Part shown: positions 6,362-9,725 of the stretch, in pieces
Position numbering within the stretch: the stretch's first letter is position 1
Layout of the letters: every line of letters starts with the position of its first letter
Origin: Gemmatimonadaceae bacterium
Lineage (GTDB): Bacteria > Gemmatimonadota > Gemmatimonadetes > Gemmatimonadales > Gemmatimonadaceae
NCBI GenBank assembly: GCA_019689955.1
Contig: JADGGM010000059.1
Location: forward strand, 1 to 9,725
Direction: 5' to 3'
Length of the DNA: 9,725 bases
The notes under the pieces: model-generated
What the model was told of the DNA's origin: nothing
Database searches by the model: none
What the model saw: only the letters and a program-made list of their open reading frames with translations
Position numbers and translations under genes: made by a program

Positions 6362-6367
6362 AGGCAA
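6339..6367 (-). promoter_or_regulatory. Candidate sigma70-type promoter for the subtilisin-like gene
   Basis: On the minus strand TTGCCT (6367-6362) and TACTGT (6344-6339) are separated by 17 bases. The match to consensus is moderate at -35 and weak at -10. The leader to the ATG at 6241 would be about 90 nt. Confidence 0.3.
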
Positions 6368-6407
6368 ACGTGGAACGCACCATGCCAACGGCCGGGGCCG
6401 CTGTCCC

Positions 6408-6437
6408 TGGCCAAAGCGCCCATCGCCGAGTTAGAAT
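6408..6437 (+). promoter_or_regulatory. Candidate sigma70-type promoter for the dipeptidase gene
   Basis: TAGAAT (6432-6437) matches the -10 consensus in five of six positions and is one of very few such sites in this GC-rich gap. TGGCCA (6408-6413) is a weak -35 at 18 bases. Transcription would start near 6444, about 58 nt before the ATG. Confidence 0.33.
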
Positions 6438-6501
6438 CGTGCGCTGCGCCCGACACGCTGACCGATCTTCGGAACGTCTCTCACCTGGGTCGATCTCCCC
6501 G

Positions 6502-7839
6502 ATGCGCTCACGCTCCTCGCTCTCACTCTCGCTCATCGTCCTTCCCATCGCGCTCGCACTCAGCGCCGCGGGGGCGCTCCACGCCCAGCGCGCCGACAGC
6601 ACGCGCGCCGGCTCGTCGCCGGGCACCGATCCGTACCTGGAGCGGGCCATGCGCGTGCTTCGTACGACACCGCTCATCGACGGGCACAACGACTTGCCGT
6701 GGGCGATCCGTACGGCGAAGGAGTCGCCGCGCGACGTCGACGCGTACGACCTCCGCAAGCGCGCCCCGGACCCGGGGGTGACCGACATCCCGCGGCTGCG
6801 CGCGGGGATGGTCGGGGCGCAGTTCTGGTCCGTCTACACACCCGGCGAGCAGCCGGACTCGGGGTACGCGCGCGTGCAATTGGAGCAGATCGACATCGCG
6901 CGCCGCATGATCGCGAAGTACCCGGAGACGTTCATGCTGGCGACGTCGGTGGACGACATCCGCCGCGCGTTCCGCGCGGGGAAGATCGCGTCGCTCCTGG
7001 GGCTCGAGGGGGGGCACGCGATCGAGTCGTCGCTCGGCGCGCTGCGCGCGTACTACGCCCTGGGCGTCCGCTACATGACGCTGACGCACAACGTCACCCT
7101 CCCGTGGGCCGACGCGGCGCTGGACAGCGCGAAGCACGGCGGGCTCACCCCCTTCGGGAAGGAGGTCGTGCGCGAGATGAACCGGCTCGGGATGCTCGTC
7201 GACCTCGCGCACGTCTCGCCAGGGACGATGAGCGATGCGCTCACGGTGAGCGAGGCGCCGGTCATCTTCTCGCACTCGTCGGCGCGGGCGCTCGTGGACG
7301 TGCCGCGCAACGTCCCCGACTCGATCCTCCGGCGCCTGCCGGCGAACGGCGGCGTGGTGCTGGTCTCCTTCGTCCCGGACTTCGATTCCCCCGCGGTCGC
7401 GCAGTGGCATCGCGATCTCGATTCCGTGACCGCGGCCGCTCGCCGCGAGCTCCCCAACGACCCGGCGGCGCAACGGAGGCGCGTGCGCGCGTGGCGCGAG
7501 GCGCACCCAGTGCCGCGCGCCACGCTCGCGCAGGTCGCGGACCACATCGAGCACATCCGGCAGGTGGCCGGGGTCGACCACGTGGGGATCGGGAGCGACT
7601 TCGACGGGGTGGACGCGCTCCCGGTGGGCCTCGAGGACGTCTCCAAGTTCCCCGCCCTCTTCGCCGAGCTGGCGCGCCGCGGGTGGAGCGACGAGGAGCT
7701 GCGCAAGCTGGCCGGCGAGAACCTGCTGCGCGCGTTCGCCCGCGCCGAGCAGGTGGCGGCGCGATTGCAGCGCGAGCGCCCGGCGTCCACGAAGACCATC
7801 GAGCAGCTCGACGGCGCGCCCGCCGCGGCGCACCCGTGA
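6502..7839 (+). CDS. Membrane dipeptidase, peptidase family M19 (renal dipeptidase-like), exported
   Basis: A 445-residue zinc dipeptidase that hydrolyses dipeptides, and in some relatives beta-lactams or D-amino-acid dipeptides. Residues 1-28 form a Sec signal peptide (hydrophobic 9-24, cleavage after LHA), so it acts outside the cytoplasm. All expected metal ligands of the family are visible: H62 and D64 (DGHNDLPW), E169 (GLEGGH), H237 (DLAHVS) and H258 (FSHSS), with the two late histidines 21 residues apart as in human renal dipeptidase. The substrate-site residues R269 (PRN) and D366 (GSDFDG) are also present. The ATG at 6502 is chosen because it begins the signal peptide; the frame opens earlier at 6370 without similarity. 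No strong Shine-Dalgarno is seen. The 3' end overlaps a methionine-aminopeptidase remnant by the GTGA motif. It could finish peptide degradation begun by the neighbouring proteases. Confidence 0.94.
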   Translation: MRSRSSLSLSLIVLPIALALSAAGALHAQRADSTRAGSSPGTDPYLERAMRVLRTTPLIDGHNDLPWAIRTAKESPRDVDAYDLRKRAPDPGVTDIPRLRAGMVGAQFWSVYTPGEQPDSGYARVQLEQIDIARRMIAKYPETFMLATSVDDIRRAFRAGKIASLLGLEGGHAIESSLGALRAYYALGVRYMTLTHNVTLPWADAALDSAKHGGLTPFGKEVVREMNRLGMLVDLAHVSPGTMSDALTVSEAPVIFSHSSARALVDVPRNVPDSILRRLPANGGVVLVSFVPDFDSPAVAQWHRDLDSVTAAARRELPNDPAAQRRRVRAWREAHPVPRATLAQVADHIEHIRQVAGVDHVGIGSDFDGVDALPVGLEDVSKFPALFAELARRGWSDEELRKLAGENLLRAFARAEQVAARLQRERPASTKTIEQLDGAPAAAHP

Positions 7840-8090
7840 CGGGGCACGGCGTCGGACGCCATCGGCACGAGGCGCCGGCGGTGCCGAGCTCCGACAGCCC
7901 GCGCGCCCGCGGCACCCTCACCGAAGGGCTCGTGCTCGCGGTCGAGCCGCTGCTCGCGGCCGAGCCCGCGCGCGTGGTCGAGGCGCCCGACGGCTGGACC
8001 CTGCGCACCCACAACCACGTGCTCAGCGTGCACCACGAGCACACGATCGTGATCACGCGCGGCCGGCCGATCGTCCTGACTGCCGCCTGA
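7836..8090 (+). pseudogene. map: C-terminal fragment of methionine aminopeptidase (map remnant)
   Basis: From a GTG this frame encodes 84 residues that match only the second half of type I methionine aminopeptidase. VTGHGVGRHRHEAP corresponds to the GHGIGRxxHEEP motif, EGLVLAVEPLL to the GMVxAIEPM motif, APDGWTLRT to the DGWTxxT turn, and SVHHEHTIVIT to the SAQFEHTxxVT motif. Metal or catalytic residues present are H4, H11, E37 and E68, equivalent to E. coli H171, H178, E204 and E235. The half holding the two aspartate ligands (E. coli D97 and D108) is absent; upstream in this frame there is only the dipeptidase shadow. It therefore cannot be a working aminopeptidase of the usual kind. The GTG overlaps the dipeptidase TGA as GTGA, so the piece may still be translated by coupling. 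Family identity is firm; whether it is expressed, and whether it is decay or a deletion scar, is unknown. Confidence 0.82.
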
Positions 8091-8171
8091 CGAGGGGACG
8101 GCGGACACGCTGGCACGACATTCCCGTATGTGGGACGGCGTGCGCCCACCACCGCCCACAGGAGGACGACC

Positions 8172-8651
8172 ATGCGGACTCTACCGGTTGCCGCGCTGGC
8201 GATGGCACTCGTCGCCGCGGGGTGCGGCTTGTTGTCGAAGAAGCACGCGGTCTCGATCGAGGAGCAGGCGGTCCCTATCGGTAGTCGTTGGAACGCGACG
8301 CTCTCCACCCCCGCCAACCTGAGCGGCGCGCTCCAGGTTCGTGGGACGGCGTGGATGGCGCCGGCGGGCGACAATCGCACGCGGGTCTACATCTCCGTCG
8401 CGAACGCCGCGCCGGGCGGGGTGCACCCCTGGCACGTCCATCACGGGCACTGCGACAACTCCGGCGGCGTGGTGGGGCCCGCGGACGCCTACGGCACGCT
8501 CCGCATCAAGGACGATGGCACGGCGAGCGCCGACGTGCAGATCCCGATGGCCACGCCGACGTCGGGGGACTACGACGTGAACGTGCACGCGTCGCCCGAG
8601 AACATGGGGACGATCATCGCGTGCGGGAACCTGGCGCCGCCGTCGCAGTGA
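8172..8651 (+). CDS. Superoxide-dismutase-like (Cu/Zn SOD fold) lipoprotein, degenerate metal site
   Basis: A 159-residue envelope protein. The signal sequence ends in MALVAAGC with C18 as the probable lipidation site. The start is firm: AGGAGG lies 6 nt before the ATG. The rest looks like a small beta-barrel. HPWHVHHGHC (85-94) resembles the Cu/Zn SOD copper motif FHVH with the nearby disulfide cysteine; VNVHASPENMGT (137-147) resembles the last copper-ligand region; IIACGNL (148-154) resembles the SOD ending LACGVI. So H88, H90 and H139 may be copper ligands and C94-C151 the disulfide. Between C94 and H139 there is no His, so the bridging and zinc histidines are missing, and the active-site Arg before ACG is Ile. 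I infer a copper-binding or Cu-only SOD relative rather than a classical dismutase. A CHRD-like or unrelated barrel remains possible. Confidence 0.72.
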   Translation: MRTLPVAALAMALVAAGCGLLSKKHAVSIEEQAVPIGSRWNATLSTPANLSGALQVRGTAWMAPAGDNRTRVYISVANAAPGGVHPWHVHHGHCDNSGGVVGPADAYGTLRIKDDGTASADVQIPMATPTSGDYDVNVHASPENMGTIIACGNLAPPSQ

Positions 8652-8684
8652 GGGGCATCGCGCGGCGGAGCGGCGCGGGGACGA

Positions 8685-9674
8685 TCAGAGCTTCCGCATC
8701 CGCACGCGCCGCACGCCGTGGTCGCTCCCCTTCTCGAGCACGAGGCGGGCGCGGTCGCGCGTGGGGAGGATGTTCTCCCGCAGGTTCACGGCGTTGATCT
8801 CACGCCAGATCCCCTGCGCCACCGCGCGCGCTTCCTCGGGGGAGAGCCGCGAGTAGGCGTGGAAGTAGTCGGAGGGGTCGCGGTACGCGGTCTCGCGGAG
8901 CTGGAGGAAGCGGTCGACGTACCAGGCCTCGAGGTCGGCCTCGTCCGCGTCGACGAAGACGGAGAAGTCGAAGAAATCCGACACGGCGGTCCGCGGCCCG
9001 CGCCCCGCCGTGCGCCCGACGCCTTGCAGCACGTTGAGCCCTTCCAGGATCACGATGTCCGGGCGCCGCACGACCTGCACGGCGCCGGGGACGATGTCGT
9101 ATGCGCGGTGCGAGTACACGGGCGCCGTCACCTCCTCGGCCCCCGACTTGATGTCGGCCACGAAGCGCAGCAGGCGGCGCACGTCGTAGCTCTCGGGGAA
9201 CCCCTTCCGCCGCATGAGCCCCTGCGCCTCGAGGACGCGCGTGGGATAGAGGAAGCCGTCGGTCGTCACGAGGTCGACCTTGGGGTGCTCGGGCCAGCGG
9301 CTCAGGAGGAGCTGGAGCAGGCGCGCGATGGTGCTCTTCCCCACCGCCACGCTCCCGGCGATGGCGAGCACGTACGGGACGCGCGCCCCGGGGTGTCCCA
9401 GGAACTCGTGCGTCGCCCGGTGCAGGAGCTGCATCGCCTTCACATGGCGGTTGAGCAGGCGCGACAAGGGGAGATAGATGTCGCGCACCTCGTCGAGGGA
9501 GAGGCGGTCGTTGATGCCGCGCACCTCCTCGAGGTCGGCCTCGGTGAGGGTGAGCGGGGTGGCGGCGCGGAGCCGCGCCCACTCGCCGCGCGTGAAGGTG
9601 AGATAGAGCGACAGCTCGGGGTCGCCGGATTCCTCGACCCGGGGCGGGGCGTCCTCGCCGGTGCGTGGGTGCAT
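8685..9674 (-). CDS. coaA: Pantothenate kinase, type I (CoaA)
   Basis: A 329-residue cytoplasmic enzyme that phosphorylates pantothenate with ATP, the first and usually rate-limiting step of coenzyme A synthesis. Similarity to E. coli CoaA is recognisable along the whole length: [31 protein letters not shown] segment at 66-75, Walker [10 protein letters not shown] (107-115) with K113, TTDGFLYP with D139, [15 protein letters not shown] with H189, [13 protein letters not shown], and NILPTRDRA near the end. R118 and H189 match the E. coli residues that bind CoA (R106, H177), so feedback inhibition by CoA is likely conserved. It is about 13 residues longer at the N-terminus than E. coli CoaA. The ATG at 9674 has no clear Shine-Dalgarno, but no better in-frame start is seen. 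It converges on the SOD-like gene with a 33-bp gap. Confidence 0.96.
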   Translation of the reverse strand: MHPRTGEDAPPRVEESGDPELSLYLTFTRGEWARLRAATPLTLTEADLEEVRGINDRLSLDEVRDIYLPLSRLLNRHVKAMQLLHRATHEFLGHPGARVPYVLAIAGSVAVGKSTIARLLQLLLSRWPEHPKVDLVTTDGFLYPTRVLEAQGLMRRKGFPESYDVRRLLRFVADIKSGAEEVTAPVYSHRAYDIVPGAVQVVRRPDIVILEGLNVLQGVGRTAGRGPRTAVSDFFDFSVFVDADEADLEAWYVDRFLQLRETAYRDPSDYFHAYSRLSPEEARAVAQGIWREINAVNLRENILPTRDRARLVLEKGSDHGVRRVRMRKL

Positions 9675-9688
9675 CGGTGAATGATGGC

Positions 9689-9724
9689 GGCCGGGGCCCG
9701 GCCGGCACAGCCCCCCGGCCGGCC
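9689..9724. repeat. GC-only inverted repeats at the right edge
   Basis: GGCCGGG (9689-9695) can pair with CCCGGCC at 9697-9703 or at 9714-9720, and GGCCGG recurs to the window end. It lies just upstream of coaA and may be the terminator stem of a gene outside the window or part of the coaA leader. No T-run is visible. Confidence 0.3.
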
Positions 9725-9725
9725 C

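Noticed and set aside
8111..8127. TGGCAC resembling the -24 half of a sigma54 promoter before the SOD-like gene
   Set aside because: The -12 GC element is absent at the required spacing (TCCCG follows instead of TTGC), so the resemblance is only partial.
8718..9680. A plus-strand open frame of 320 codons opposite coaA
   Set aside because: It is a shadow of a clearly recognised gene and has no recognisable motif.
1..9725. tRNA, rRNA, CRISPR arrays, insertion sequences and attachment-site repeats
   Set aside because: No cloverleaf, spaced direct repeats, transposase frame or flanking direct repeats were seen on reading both strands by eye; short or diverged examples could be missed.

Overview
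The base composition is very GC-rich. The exported proteins carry short lipoprotein-type or 'AQR'-type signal sequences. The gene set (lipid-anchored HtrA and subtilisin proteases, a type I pantothenate kinase, an M19 dipeptidase with a signal peptide) looks like a Gram-negative-type chromosome, most plausibly Gemmatimonadota. That placement is inferred from style and recall, not from a marker gene. Nothing suggests a plasmid or an intact phage.

Layout. (1) Positions 1-2108, minus strand, is a tight signalling operon. Read in transcription order it has a 104-residue cysteine-containing protein ending in a CPPYCD motif, a six- or seven-helix membrane protein, a NarL-type histidine kinase starting at GTG, and a NarL/FixJ-type response regulator cut by the window's left edge. 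A striking pair of CTAGGG-type inverted repeats (2226-2267) lies just upstream of a plausible promoter for this operon. (2) Positions 2109-2569 are non-coding and also hold a perfect 12-bp stem hairpin; they are followed by an orphan phage-terminase-small-subunit-like helix-turn-helix gene (2570-3004, plus). (3) Positions 3158-6241, minus strand, encode two envelope proteases: an HtrA/Do-type lipoprotein with two PDZ domains and a subtilisin-family protease with an I9-type propeptide. A hairpin in the gap between them may be a terminator. (4) Positions 6502-8651, plus strand, encode a secreted M19 dipeptidase. A GTGA overlap then joins it to an 84-codon piece of methionine aminopeptidase that has only the C-terminal half of the enzyme. 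A lipoprotein that looks like a degenerate Cu/Zn superoxide dismutase follows. (5) Positions 8685-9674, minus strand, encode pantothenate kinase CoaA.

How they may work together. The first four genes look like one sensory unit: accessory protein, membrane sensor, kinase, regulator. The two proteases and the dipeptidase could form an envelope protein-degradation chain, from misfolded protein to peptides to dipeptides to amino acids, although they lie in separate transcription units. CoaA makes CoA precursor in the cytoplasm and appears unrelated to its neighbours. The most noteworthy points are the unnamed four-gene sensory module with its palindromic candidate operator, the truncated methionine aminopeptidase coupled to the dipeptidase stop codon, and the SOD-like lipoprotein without zinc ligands.
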